Assembly (NCBI RefSeq): GCF_028640845.1
Contig: NC_080543.1
Span: 3,227,459-3,291,458 of the forward strand
Length of the DNA stretch: 64,000 nucleotides
Origin: Ahaetulla prasina
Lineage: Eukaryota; Chordata; Lepidosauria; Squamata; Colubridae
Direction: 5' to 3'
The notes below the pieces were generated by a model. The model was not told the DNA's origin. It saw only the letters and a program-made list of their open reading frames with translations, and made no database searches. The position numbers were made by a program, and so were the translations under genes. Below are positions 47,262 through 57,188 of this stretch, piece after piece. Each line of letters begins with the position of its first letter. The first letter of the stretch is position 1.

Positions 47262-47975
47262 GACTTCAACTCTCAGAGTTCCCCAGCCAGAATAATAATA
47301 TTATGTAAGGTATCTTACATAAAGTGCTCTTAATATAGTTCAGAGTTCCCCAAACTTGGGGACTTTGATATGTGGACTTCAACTCTCAGAGTTCCCCAGC
47401 CAGAATAATAATAATATTATGTAAGGTATCAAACTCAGTACTCTTAATATAGTTCAGAGTTTCTCAAACTTGGGGACTTTGATATGTGGACTTCAACTCC
47501 CAGAATTCTCCAGCCAGAATAATAATAATATTATGTAAGGTATCTTACATAAAGTGCTCTTAATATAGTTCAGAGTTCTCCAAACTTGGGGACTTTGATA
47601 TGTGGACTTCAACTCCCAGAATTCTCCAGCCAGAATAATAATAATATTATGTAAGGTATCTTACATAAAGTGCTCTTAATATAGTTCAAAGTTCCCCAAA
47701 CTTGGGGACTTTGATATGTGGACTTCAACTCCCAGAATTCTCCAGCCAGAATAATAATAATATTATGTAAGGTATCTTACATAAAGTGCTCTTAATATAG
47801 TTAAGAGTTCCCCAGACTTGGGAGTTTGATATGTGGATTTCAACTCCCAGAATTCTCCAGCCAGAATAATAATAATATTATGTAAGGTATCTTACATAAA
47901 GTGCTCTTAATATAGTTAAGAGTTCCCCAGACTTGGGAGTTTGATATGTGGATTTGAACTCCCAAAATACCCCAG
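47262..47975 (+). repeat. Minisatellite of about 115-bp units
   Basis: Six units with spacing 114-116 bp. Each joins GACTTCAACTCCCAGAATTC to AATAATAATATTATGTAAGG and GCTCTTAATATAGTTCAGAG. The array starts exactly at the end of LTR copy 6. Confidence 0.85.
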
Positions 47976-48130
47976 CCAACAAGGGTGGACTTCAACTCCC
48001 AGAATTCCCCAGCAAGCAAAGATGGACTCTTAACTTCCCGAATTCTCCAGTCAGCATGCTGGCTGGGGAATTCTGGGAGTTGAAATCCGCACATCTTAAG
48101 TGGCCAAAGTTAAGGAACACTGTCTTAGAG

Positions 48131-48265
48131 CAGGGGTCTCCAACCTTGGCAACTTTAAGCCTGGCGGACTTCAACTCCCAGAATCCCCCAGCCAGCAAAG
48201 CTGGCTGGGGAATTCTGGGAGTTGAAATCCGCCAGGCTTAAAGTTGCCAAGGTTGGAGACCCCCA
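48131..48265 (+). mobile_element. Palindromic hAT-type MITE near ARHGEF17 exon
   Basis: Flanks TCTTAGAG on both sides (48123-48130 and 48266-48273). The arms share the GCAACTTTAAGCCTGGCGGA subfamily sequence. It lies about 125 bp from the exon at 48398. Confidence 0.83.
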
Positions 48266-48397
48266 TCTTAGAGGACAGTGCATCCAGCTACTTCAACTCA
48301 TAAAGACATACACGCATGCTCACACACACAGAAACACACATCCCGCAATCTTATGCAAGCAAGCTGCGATGGCATCTGATTTGCAGTGTCTTCTTAC

Positions 48398-48572
48398 CTG
48401 CCAGCATCTTGTGGACCGGAGGGGTGACGTCCACTTCAGCCAACTGGTCGTAGCTGGCGGGATGATAAAGCCTGACCTGGGCACTGCCCTGGAGGCTCAC
48501 CCAAATCCCGACGCTGGAGGTCACTAAACAGGTCACACTGCGGTTGCTGTCTTGGCCAACCAGGAACGTGTG
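48398..48572 (-). CDS. ARHGEF17: ARHGEF17 coding exon (AEVDVTPPVHKMLAG)
   Basis: A 175-nt exon with acceptor CTCCGCAG|CAC and donor GGCAG|GTAAGA. It encodes HTFLVGQDSNRSVTCLVTSS, VGIWVSLQGSAQVRLYHPAS and YDQLAEVDVTPPVHKMLA, then leaves one base of a Gly codon. This is the most recognisable stretch of the C-terminal propeller. The preceding intron holds a long AATAG array attached to a LINE 3' end. Confidence 0.94.
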
Positions 48573-48691
48573 CTGCGGAGGAGAGCAAAGAGACCTGGCT
48601 GATTTCTTATCAATCATGTCACTTACTCCTCAATGTATGACCATTTACTTGCTTAATGACGGGTTGAAATTATGACAGCCGCTGGAGTGAG

Positions 48692-48952
48692 TTAGGTAGT
48701 CCTCGTCTTATAACAGTTTGTTTAGTGTCCGTTCAAAGTTACAACAATACTGGAAAAAGTGACCTAGGACCCTTTTTCACGCTTACGACCACTTTCTATG
48801 GTCGCATGATCAAAATTCAGATACTTGGCAACTGACTCATATTTATGGCGGTTGCAGCGTCCCGGGGTTATGTGATCCCTTTTTGTGACCTTCCGATGAG
48901 CAAAGTCATTGGGGAAGCCAGATTCCCTTAACGGCTGTGTTACTAACTTTAG
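48692..48952 (+). repeat. TA-MITE family member, 3' truncated by the AATAG array
   Basis: GGTAGTCCTCGTCTTATAAC start. It breaks off at TGTTACTAACTTTAGAATAG, where the pentanucleotide array begins. Confidence 0.7.
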
Positions 48953-48954
48953 AA

Positions 48955-49496
48955 TAGAATAAAATAGAAGAGAAGACAGAATACAAAATAATAGAATACA
49001 AAATAGTAGAATAGAATAGAAATAATAAGAATTGGAATAGAATAGAATAGAACAGAACAGAACAGAACAGAATAGAATGCAGAATAATTAGAATAGAATA
49101 GAATAGAATATAGAAAATAGGATAGGATAGGATAGGATAGGATAGGATAGGATAGGACAGAATAGAATGCAGAATAATTAGAATGGAATGGAAAGGAATG
49201 GAATGAAATGGAATAGAATAGAATAGAATAGAATATAGAAAATAGGATAGGATAGGATAGGATAGGATAGGATAGGATAGGACAGAATAGAATGCAGAAT
49301 AATTAGAATGGAATGGAATAGAATAGAATAAAATGCAGAATAATTAGACTAGACTAGACTAGACTAGACTAGACTAGACTAGACTAGAAGATAGAAGATA
49401 GGATAGGATAGGATAGGATAGGATAGGATAGGATAGGATAGAATGCAGAATAATTTAGAATAGAATAGAATAGAATAGAATAGAATAGTATAGTAA
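48955..49496 (-). repeat. Mosaic pentanucleotide array at Rex1/L3-like 3' end
   Basis: Blocks of GAATA, GAACA, GATAG and GACTA units, each locally homogeneous. A shared GAATGCAGAATAATTAGAAT spacer is repeated four times. Confidence 0.92.
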
Positions 49497-50115
49497 CTTT
49501 ATAGTCACTTTGATGTACACTAATCAGCATACATTAAAGTGAAATTTCTTTGCATGCAGCTCTGAAAGGGTCTCCACCTCCAATATACACTACATAATTA
49601 TATATAATTATATACGTAATTATGACAGAATAAATAAATCAAATCAAATCAAATCAAATCAAATCAAATCAAATCAATCAATCAATCAATCAATCTGCAT
49701 AACCCACATACCCACATATATTATATGACACAGAGAGAAACAAATCTTGCGAGTTGACCAGAAGGGCGGTATGGAGAACAAAGCCATTACAGAATCGGGG
49801 AGTCCTGCTAGAAATACTCCGAAATCTCCTCCCAGAGGGGAGCAACAGAAACAGACTGTGAAGAGGGTGCGTGGGGTCTCTAACAATGCTAACAAAGCAC
49901 ATAGCGCTTATAAGCAACATCCTGAATGACGGGGAGTGAACTTCCTATAATCTTCTCCATTGCCCTCGCGACTCTCTGTAGGGACTTTCTATCCGAGGCT
50001 CTGCTGCCACCAAACCAAACAGGGATGCAGCTTGTTAAAACGCTCTTCATTGTGCTTCTGTTAAAAATGGCTAGAACAGAAGGAGAAATATGTGCTCTTA
50101 ACGACTGCAGTGATT
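49497..50115 (-). mobile_element. Rex1/L3-like LINE 3' end, different subfamily
   Basis: The minus strand reads STMKSVLTSCIPVWFGGSRA then SDRKSLQRVARAMEKIIGSS and, in another frame, HSLFLLLPSGRRFRSISSRT. The two blocks are a disrupted single RT end. The 3' UTR reaches 49497 and the AATAG/GATAG array (48955-49496) lies at its 3' side. Confidence 0.8.
49637..49695 (+). repeat. (AAATC)n and (AATC)n microsatellite
   Basis: About nine AAATC units, then AATC units, within the LINE 3' UTR region. Confidence 0.9.
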
Positions 50116-50590
50116 CTCTGTGGCCAGGAAGATCATAAAATGGGGCAAAATTCAATGAACAACTGCCTTGCTTACCAACTGAAATTTTGGACTCAATTGT
50201 GATTGTAGGTCAAGGACTACCTATAAAGGTTTCTCTCTGCAGGCCTTTGCTTGTTGGGTTTCACACCTGCAGACGGAGAGGTACCCACCCTAGTTTTATT
50301 TCCCCTCCTAACAACTTTCACCAAGAGACCAGCCATCTTCCCTCAAACGTGCAACAGAAAGATGCATCTTGCTCAAAAACCTCATGATTTCCACTTGTAT
50401 GTGTTATTTTAGAGGCCCAAAGTCAGCTATGGGCTTGAGGTCTCCAACCCCACCATCACTGATCTCCTGGTTCCCCAAGATCCCTTTGCGAAAGACAGAG
50501 GAATCTGGTGGCAGGTGTCCACCTGGCGTTGGAACCTCCGGAGATGTTGCCTTCTAGAAGTTGGTGGAGCTAGAATTGGCCCCTTCTTAC

Positions 50591-50739
50591 CTCCTGAAGC
50601 AGCGTAGAAGTCTTGAGGATAACGATTCGGTTCTGGCATCCACACCAGAGCTTCCCTCCCACGGCCACCATCTTGGTTACGGGGTTGCCCGGAGAGCCCA
50701 ACAAGAGAGATTTGGAGTTCTGAGAGTCCCAAAAACGTC
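50591..50739 (-). CDS. ARHGEF17: ARHGEF17 coding exon (GKLWCGCQNR blade)
   Basis: A 149-nt exon with acceptor CTCTTCCAG|GA and donor CAGGAG|GTAAGA. Translation contains RFWDSQNSKSLLLGSPGNPV, then TKMVAVGGKLWCGCQNRIVI and LKTSTLLQE. The WCGCQNR motif corresponds to the WCGYRNK-type motif of JIP4-like propellers, which supports a shared fold. It ends exactly in phase 0. Confidence 0.93.
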
Positions 50740-50904
50740 CTGGAAGAGGAAAAGAAGATAGACCTGTTTTTGCTTCTGAATGGAACACACCTGGCTATAT
50801 GGAGGATGTGGTTGTAGAAGAAGATGTGGCAGAACTTGAAGGCGGAGTTAAAAGGGGAATCAGCCTAGAATAATAGCAGTAGCTGTGAGAGGGATCTTGG
50901 ATCT

Positions 50905-51066
50905 TAGTGAACAATTGGTTAAATATGAGCCAGCCGTGTGCAGCGGCAGCCAAAACAGCCAATGCAATCCTAAATTGCATTAACAGAGGGATACAACCAA
51001 GATCAAGGGAGGTACTGATACCACTCTATAAAGCCCTAATAAGACCACACCTAGAGTATTGCATTC
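50905..51066 (+). mobile_element. CR1 LINE internal fragment in ARHGEF17 intron
   Basis: It encodes MSQPCAAAAKTANAILNCIN then RGIQPRSREVLIPLYKALIR and PHLEYCI, the RT C-terminal part of CR1. It is abruptly truncated on both sides and antisense to the host gene. Confidence 0.85.
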
Positions 51067-51129
51067 TGGGAGAAGAAGGAGAAAATTTTCCTCGGGGCCC
51101 TTTTTTGAGCCAAAACACGATGGAAGGCA

Positions 51130-51960
51130 AGGTAGAATAGAATAGAATAGAATAGAATAGAATAGAATAGAATAGAATAGAATAGAACGGAATGCAGTAG
51201 AAGAATAGAATAGAATGGAATGGAATGGAATGGAATGGAAGAATAGAATGGAATGGAATGGAAGAATAGAATAGAATGGAATAAAATGAAATAGAATGGA
51301 ATGGAATGGAATGGAATGGAATGGAATGGAATGGAATGGAATGAAAGAATAGAATAGAATAGAATGGAATGGAATGGAATGGAATGGAAGAATAGAATAG
51401 AATGGAATGGAATGGAATGGAATGGAGTAGAAGAATAGAATAGAATGGAATGGAATAGAATAGAATGGAATGGAAGAATGGAATGGAATGGAATGGAATG
51501 GAATGGAATGGAATGGAATGGAATAGAAGAAAAGAATAGAATAGAATGGAATGGAATGGAAGAATAGAATAGAATGGAATGGAATGGAATGGAAGAATAG
51601 AATAGAATAAATAGAATGGAATGGAATGGAATGAAAGAATAGAATAGAATAGAATGGAATGGAATGGAATGGAATGGAAGAATGGAATGGAATGGAATGG
51701 AATGGAAGAATAGAATAGAATGGAATGGAATGGAATGGAATGGAAGAATAGAATAGAATGGAATGGAATGGAATGGAATGGAAGAATAGAATAGAATAGA
51801 ATAGAATAGAATAGAATAGAAGGGAATGGAATGGAATGGAATGGAGTAGAAGAATAGAATAGAATGGAATGGAATAGAATAGAATAGAATAGAATGGAAT
51901 GGAAGAATAGAATAGAATAGAGTAGAGTAGAGTAGAGTAGAGTAGAACAGAACAGAATAA
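51130..51960 (-). repeat. (AATAG)/(AATGG)n array at CR1 3' end
   Basis: Alternating GAATA and GGAAT blocks with repeated GAAGAATAGAATAGAATGG modules, in an ARHGEF17 intron. The 327-codon minus-strand frame is a repeat by-product. Confidence 0.95.
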
Positions 51961-52055
51961 CAAGAGTTGGAAGGGACCTTGGAGGACTTCTAGTCCATCC
52001 CCCTGCTCAGGCAGGACAAATGGTTGTTTAACATCTTTAAAACCTCCGGTGTTGG
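51961..52055 (-). mobile_element. CR1 LINE 3' end seeding a pentanucleotide array
   Basis: The minus strand ends with the CR1 tail (GGACTAGAAGTCCTCC, CAAGGTCCCTTCCAACTC). The 830-bp ATTCT/ATTCC array follows immediately, at lower coordinates. Confidence 0.75.
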
Positions 52056-52102
52056 GATTATGTATCCTTATGTGGCAGGTTTATGAGATTCAGATATTTT
52101 AC

Positions 52103-52170
52103 CTGCTTCCCTCTGATAGGCGACCAGTTCTCCGTTGGCCAGAGACACGAACACCTGGTTATCCAGATAC
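52103..52170 (-). CDS. ARHGEF17: ARHGEF17 coding exon (YLDNQVFVSLANGEL)
   Basis: A 68-nt exon with acceptor TTCTACAG|G and donor GCAG|GTAAAA. It encodes YLDNQVFVSLANGELVAYQR plus EAG, one beta-propeller strand set; VFVSLANGEL is the conserved core. The donor is slightly weak (GTAAAA). A CR1 fragment and an 830-bp AATAG/AATGG array lie in the intron downstream. Confidence 0.92.
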
Positions 52171-52524
52171 CTGTAGAATAACAATAAAGATTTAACAAAT
52201 TGATAGGCTGCCCAACTTCCAATGGACGTTTCACCTTTTCCCATGCTGTTTCCCCCTTTATTTCTCTAAAATAAGTTACAATAATATTGAGGGTCGGGGA
52301 AAGAAACACGTCCCGTGGGATAAACCGGGGCCTCTTGGAAACCCATTCACACACGCTATGATTGTGGCCAGAAAGAACAGTAAAAAGATAATTCATCTCG
52401 GTTTAATGCTAAGCTTGGGGTGTGTTCTCCCAAATACATTCTTAAATGCTTTTGAATTCGCTGATCGGGTCTAATTCATTCCCACAATTGAGATTGCAAA
52501 GTCTTGGGGGGGGGGATTCCTAGA

Positions 52525-53245
52525 ATTGGAAGGAACCTTGGAAGTCCAAGAAGCATAGACTCCTAGGGTGGGACCTTGGAGATCACAGTATCATTGACTC
52601 CTAGGGCTGGAAAGAACCTTGGAGATCACAGTATCATTGACTCCTAGGGCTGGAAAGAACCTTGGAGATCACAGTATCATAGATTCCTAGGGTTGGAAGG
52701 AACCTTGGAGGTCATAGTATCATAGACTCTTAGGGTGGGGAGTGACTTTAGGGCAGGGGTCTCCAACCTTGGCAACTTTAAGCCTGGCGGGCTTCAAGTC
52801 CCAGAATTCCCCAGCCAGCTTTGCTGGAGGACTTCAAGTCCCAGAATCCCCCAGCCAGCTTTGCTGGAGGACTTCAAGTCCCAGAATTCCCCAGAAGGTT
52901 GGAGATCCCTTTGGGGGGGATCACAGTATCATAGATTCCCAGGGCTGGAAGGAACCTTGGAAGTCAAAATCATAGACTCTTAAGAGTGGGAAAGGACCTT
53001 AGGAGTCACAGTATCATAGACTCTTAGGATGGGATGTGACTTTAGGGGGGGTCATAGAAACATAGAACAACTCCTAGTGTTGGGATCTTGGAGATTACAT
53101 TATCATAGACTCCCAGGGCTGGAAGGAACCTTGGAAGTCAAAATCATAGACTCTTAAAGTGGGAACGGATCTTGGAGGCCACAGAATCATAGACTCCTAG
53201 AGTTGGAAGGGACCTTGGAGGTCTTCTAGTCCAACCAAGTTAGGA
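52525..53245 (+). repeat. Minisatellite from CR1 3' tail
   Basis: Multiple units of about 42 bp of CACAGTATCATAGACTCCTA, GGGCTGGAAGGAACCTTGGA and GATC. A palindromic hAT MITE remnant (52756-52905) and a CR1-type GTCCAACC end are included. Located in an ARHGEF17 intron. Confidence 0.8.
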
Positions 53246-53259
53246 ATCTTCAAACCAGG

Positions 53260-53560
53260 GGTGAAATGCTCCCGGTTCAGACCGGATCGCCTGATCCGGT
53301 AGCGATGGCGGTGGGTGGTTCGGAAAACTGTTTTGGTCCTCCCGAGGCTCCTAGAAAGGCTCTGGAGCCTGAAGAGATCAAAAAATGGGACTTCCATGCC
53401 AAAAGCGGGGGGGGAGCCCTGGGGGATGTCGTGTATACATGCATGGGGCGCATAGAATTATGAGTGTGGGCACGTGTGCGACACCCCACCCCCCTGCGCT
53501 CCCCCCACTTTTGGCCCACGATGGCAAAAAGGTTCGCCGTCCCTGATCTAAACTCTCCAT
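53260..53560 (+). mobile_element. hAT-like fragment (CAGGGGTGAAATGCTCCCGG)
   Basis: Related to the elements at 13473 and 62112 (GGTTCAGACCGGATCG, CTCCCGAGGCTCC). The right end is degraded near CGCCGTCCCTGATCTAAAC. Confidence 0.55.
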
Positions 53561-53710
53561 CCTATCACTAAATCTCTCGGTCTTTCCGCTTTTTCTATTC
53601 ATTCCTCTACTGCGTACGGGCACAAATCAAGATCTTTTTCTGAAACCACATGGAATATAAACACTGCCTGTCGGCCGGCATGCAGCCCCTCCGTGAGCTT
53701 TGAGACTTAC

Positions 53711-53797
53711 AGAATGCACGTGACAGAGGCCGAGTGCTGCATTTTCAGGCTGTTCTTCCTGTTGCGAATGTTGTCGGAAGACTGATAGACGTGGATG
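53711..53797 (-). CDS. ARHGEF17: ARHGEF17 coding exon (IHVYQSSD blade)
   Basis: This 87-nt exon is too short to appear as a long open frame. It was found by following phase. The acceptor is GGATTGCAG|C and the donor ATTCT|GTAAGT. Translation after completing the split Cys codon is IHVYQSSDNIRNRKNSLKMQ, then HSASVTCIL. This is propeller sequence closely matching what I recall of mammalian ARHGEF17. It leaves two bases (CT) to be completed to a Leu codon. The following intron carries a minisatellite derived from CR1 tail sequence. Confidence 0.92.
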
Positions 53798-54038
53798 CTG
53801 CAATCCAAACAGAAGAGACGTGAGGTCTGGATCCAGAGGCAACACGAGAGAAAGGGACGTCGCGCGGAGTTTACAGAGACCTTTGATGAAAAACTGTACT
53901 AGATTTCTTGGTGATCTCTGAGCTTGGTGGTTTTCTTGCAGATGTTTCATGACCCAACTAGGGAACGTCATCAGTGCTAGAAGGGAGGGGGGTTTGCAGA
54001 GAGGAGGAGGAGGAGGAGTTTGGTGCTCCCTGTGCTTG

Positions 54039-54587
54039 TGTTCTGTTTCCCTCCCCCAATACTCCCAACAAAGAGTCAGTCAAAGGCCTCCTTTTTTAAT
54101 TTATTTACATAGATAAATGTTCTGGCCATGTCTACCCACGGGCCTGCCAAGTCTCTGGAGATAACGAGGAAATTATAGATAAGGCCAGAGTTACTCACGA
54201 ATATATTCTTCCCTCCATTGATACAGTTTGCCCGGGCAAATTCACTGATTTGTCCGAGACAAAAAACCAGGAAGTTCCGCCTCCTTTTTATAGTCTCTGC
54301 AGATGTCACTGCATGACCCTCATTCTTTGGCTTTGTCCCAACGCTTCCTCTGCTGTGCGCGCCGGTCACGTCTGCGCAGTCTTGCATCACTCCAAAACTG
54401 TTCTTGGGGCGTTGCCAAATCAGAAGAAGGCCCGGGAGAATCAGGCCTTGCCGGCCCCTCCTCCTCCCTTTGAGTGGGTGCCAGGGAGGGAGAGGGCCCA
54501 AGAGAAGCAGGGCTTGCCAGGTCTTCTCCCTCACTTTCTGAATCATCCGAGTCCAGGAGTCCGAGTCCAGGAACCTGGGTCACAACA
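54039..54587 (-). mobile_element. Solo LTR, copy 7, sense in ARHGEF17 intron
   Basis: 549 bp, the same length as the copy at 26152 and about 95% identical by eye, with target duplications GCTTG at 54034-54038 and 54588-54592. The acidic/basic frame is intact (SDDSESEGED, then RRRDRRAQQRKRWDKAKE), with TATAAAAA at 54285-54292. It is inserted in a tract of hammerhead-like repeats. As it is co-oriented with the gene, its promoter or poly(A) signal could act on the host transcript. Confidence 0.9.
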
Positions 54588-55139
54588 GCTTGGTTGTTTG
54601 GTTGCAGGTGTTTCATGACCCAAGTAGGGAACGTCATCAGTGCTAGAAGGGAGTGGAGTTGAAGAGCAGGAAGGAGGGAGGAGGAGGAGGAGGAGAGCGG
54701 CTGTGGGGTCCCTGGTGCTCTCTGAACTTGGCTGTTTTCTTGCAGACGTTTCATGACCCAGCTAGGTGACACCATCAATGCTACAAGAGAGTGGGGTTTG
54801 TTCCCATGTTCCCATAGTAGTGACTTGCCTTGTCAGCGTGGGTGGCAGTGTTCCTGGTGCGTCCTTGATTAGGCTGTTGTTTACAATATCGCTCCCACCA
54901 GCACGTGACAGGCCAAGCCACTTGTGTATAGATGCGCAGAGCAAACCTCACTCCCTCCCAGCACTGATGACGTTGTAGAGCTTGGCCACGAAGTGTTTGC
55001 AAGAAAACAGCCAAGGTCAGAGAGCACCAAGGAAAACGCCACAGTTCTCCTCCCCCTCCTCCCCCACCCTTCTAGCTCTGATGAGGTTATCTAGTTGGGC
55101 CATGAAACATCTGTAAGAAAACAGCCGAACTCAAAAGAC

Positions 55140-55412
55140 CCCACAGTCCTCCTTCTCCTCTCTTTCTTCTTTTCCTCCTTTCCTCCTTTTACTCTTTCTC
55201 CTTTTCCTCCCTTTCTCCTTTTCTTCCCTTTCTCCTCCCTTTCTCCTTTCCCCCTTTCTCCTCTTCCTCCCTTTCTCCTCCCTTTCTCCTTTTCTTCCCT
55301 TTCTCCTCTTCCTCCCTTTCTCCTCCCTTTCTCCTTTTCTTCCCTTTCTCCTTTTTCTCCTTTTCTCCTTTACCTCCCTTTCTCCTTTTCCTCCCTTTCT
55401 CCTTTTCCGCAA
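55140..55412 (+). repeat. Pyrimidine minisatellite
   Basis: Repeats of CCTCCCTTTCTCCTTTTCTT, essentially pure pyrimidine on the plus strand, between hammerhead-like repeats. Confidence 0.9.
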
Positions 55413-55641
55413 ACTCTGCTCCCTTCTAGCACCAATGTTGTTACCTAGTTTGGTAATGAAACCTCTGCATGGAAGCTTCCAACCCAGGACCTTAACTTCA
55501 AGCTGTCAATATTCTCTTCCACCAACATCATTCCCCAAAGAGTTAGCCAAATGATTTCCTGCTGGCTCCCAAGCAACGAAACAGATCTTTGTATTTAAGG
55601 GCTCTTTGAGGTGACCTCACAGCAGCCCAGCCAATGGGGAA

Positions 55642-55882
55642 GAGCCATGGTGGCGCAGTGGTTAGAGTGCAGTACTGCAGGCTCCTTCTCCTGACTGCCG
55701 GCTGCTTGCAATTTGGCAGTTCGAGTCTCACCAGGTTCAAGGTGGACTCAGCTTTCCGTCCTTCCGAAATGGGTAAAATGAGGACCCTGACTGTTGGGGG
55801 CAAGAAGCTGACTCTGTAAACTGCTTAGAGAGGGCTGTGAAAGCACTGTGAAGTGGTATATAAGTCTAAGTGCTATTGCTCT
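55642..55882 (+). mobile_element. Sauria-type SINE with BovB-like tail
   Basis: The head is ATGGTGGCGCAGTGGTTAGA (A box), the B box is AGTTCGAGTCTC, and the tail is GAAGTGGTATATAAGTCTAA. It is followed by a pyrimidine tract. Confidence 0.88.
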
Positions 55883-55934
55883 TCCTATTCTCTCTCCCTC
55901 CCTCCCTCTCTCCCTCCCATCCATCCATCCATCC

Positions 55935-56157
55935 ATGGTGCACAATGGTTAGAACGCAGTATTGCAGGCTAACTCTGCTATAGTTCGATCTTAACTAGTT
56001 CAGAGTCAACTGAGCCTTCCATCCTTCTGAGGTCAGTAAAATGAGGAGCCAGATTATTGGCGGGGGGGGGGGGGCGATATACTGACTCTGTAAACTGCTT
56101 AGAGAGGGCTGGAAAGCATTGTGAAGCGGTATATAAGTCTAAGTGGTGTTGCTATTG
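55935..56157 (+). mobile_element. Sauria-type SINE, second in tandem
   Basis: The head ATGGTGCACAATGGTTAGAA is slightly degraded, the B box is AGTTCGATCTT, and a G10 run replaces part of the GGGGGC box. The tail GAAGCGGTATATAAGTCTAA runs into (TTCC)n. Confidence 0.87.
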
Positions 56158-56246
56158 TCTTCCTTCCTTCCTTCCTTCCTTCCTTCCTTCCTTCCTTCCT
56201 TCCTTCCTTCCTTCCTTCCTTCCTTCCTTCCTTCCTTTCCTTCTAG
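56158..56246 (+). repeat. (TTCC)n between SINE tail and L3-like copy C
   Basis: About 20 units joined to the TTGCTATTGTC end of a Sauria-type SINE. Confidence 0.95.
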
Positions 56247-56735
56247 AACTGCAGAAAAAATAATTGCTACCCACCTGCCTTCCATTGAGGACCTGTATAC
56301 TGCACGAATCAAGAAGAGGGCCGTGAAAATATTTACAGACTCCTCGCATCCAGGACATAAACTGTTTCAACTCCTACCCTCAAAACGACGCTATAGAGCA
56401 CCGCACACCAGAACAACTAGACACAAGAACAGTTTTTCCCCGAAGGCCATCACTCTGCTAAACAAATAATTCCCTCAACACTGTCAAACTATTTACTGAA
56501 TCTGCACTACTATTAATCTTCTCATCGTTCCCATCACCAATCTCTTTCCACTTATGACTGTATGACTATAACTTGTTGCTGGCAATCCTTATGATTTATA
56601 TTGATATATTGACCATCAATTGTGTTGTAAATGTTGTACCTTGATGAAGGTATCTTTTCTTTTATGTACACTGAGAGCATCTGCACCAAGACAAATTCCT
56701 TGTGTGTCCAATCACACTTGGCCAATAAAAATTCT
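56247..56735 (+). mobile_element. L3/Rex1-like LINE 3' end, copy C
   Basis: It starts abruptly at RTAEKIIATHLPSIEDLYTA, directly after a (TTCC)n tract. The ITLLNK end and UTR are intact. Its tail is short (ATTCT at 56736-56760) and passes into TTCTTCC and (TTCC)n. Confidence 0.87.
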
Positions 56736-56760
56736 ATTCTATTCTATTCTATTCTATTCT

Positions 56761-56870
56761 TCTTCTTCCCCCATTTTTCTTCCTTCCTTCCTTCCTACCT
56801 TCCTTCCTTCCTTCCTTCCTTCCTTCCTTCCTTCCTTCCCTCCCTCCCTCCGTTCTTCCCTTCCCTTCCC
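56761..56870 (+). repeat. (TTCC)n between L3-like tail and SINE
   Basis: ATTCT passes into TTCTTCC and then TTCC, ending at the next Sauria-type SINE head. Confidence 0.92.
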
Positions 56871-57095
56871 GCTATGGTGACGCAGTAGTTGAGAATGCAG
56901 CATTGCAGGCTAATTCACTGCTCACTGCCAGTAGTTCGATCCTGAGTGGCTCCAGGTGGACTCAGCCTTCCATCCTTCCAAGGTGGGTAAAATGAGGAAC
57001 CAGATTATTGGGGGGGTCGATAGGCTGACTCTGTAAACCGCTTAGAGTGGGCTGGAAAGCACCGTGAAGCAGTATATAAGCCTAAGCGCTAGAGC
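56871..57095 (+). mobile_element. Sauria-type SINE, third in cluster
   Basis: It runs from GCTATGGTGACGCAGTAGTT to GAAGCAGTATATAAGCCTAA with B box AGTTCGATCCT. It includes the ACTGCCAGTAGT segment seen in the GGAA array spacer. Confidence 0.87.
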
Positions 57096-57188
57096 TCTCT
57101 TCCCAATTTGGACCCCAAGGGGAAACTCTTGTTCTGGGGTCGCCCATAATAGCAAGCCTGGAGCGATTCCACGCCAGGGTCTCCTTAC

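Larger units (their letters stand above)
53890..55480. repeat. Large cluster of CTGATGA...GAAAC repeats
   Basis: Minus-strand copies at 53944-53973, 54610-54640 and 54748-54778; plus-strand copies at 54963-54995 and 55078-55109, with a degraded one near 55430. LTR copy 7 and the pyrimidine tract interrupt the cluster. Confidence 0.6.

Noticed and set aside
50980..51963. 327-codon minus-strand frame of Ile-Pro-Phe-His-Ser repeats inside ARHGEF17
   Set aside because: Pure AATAG/AATGG repeat translation in an intron.
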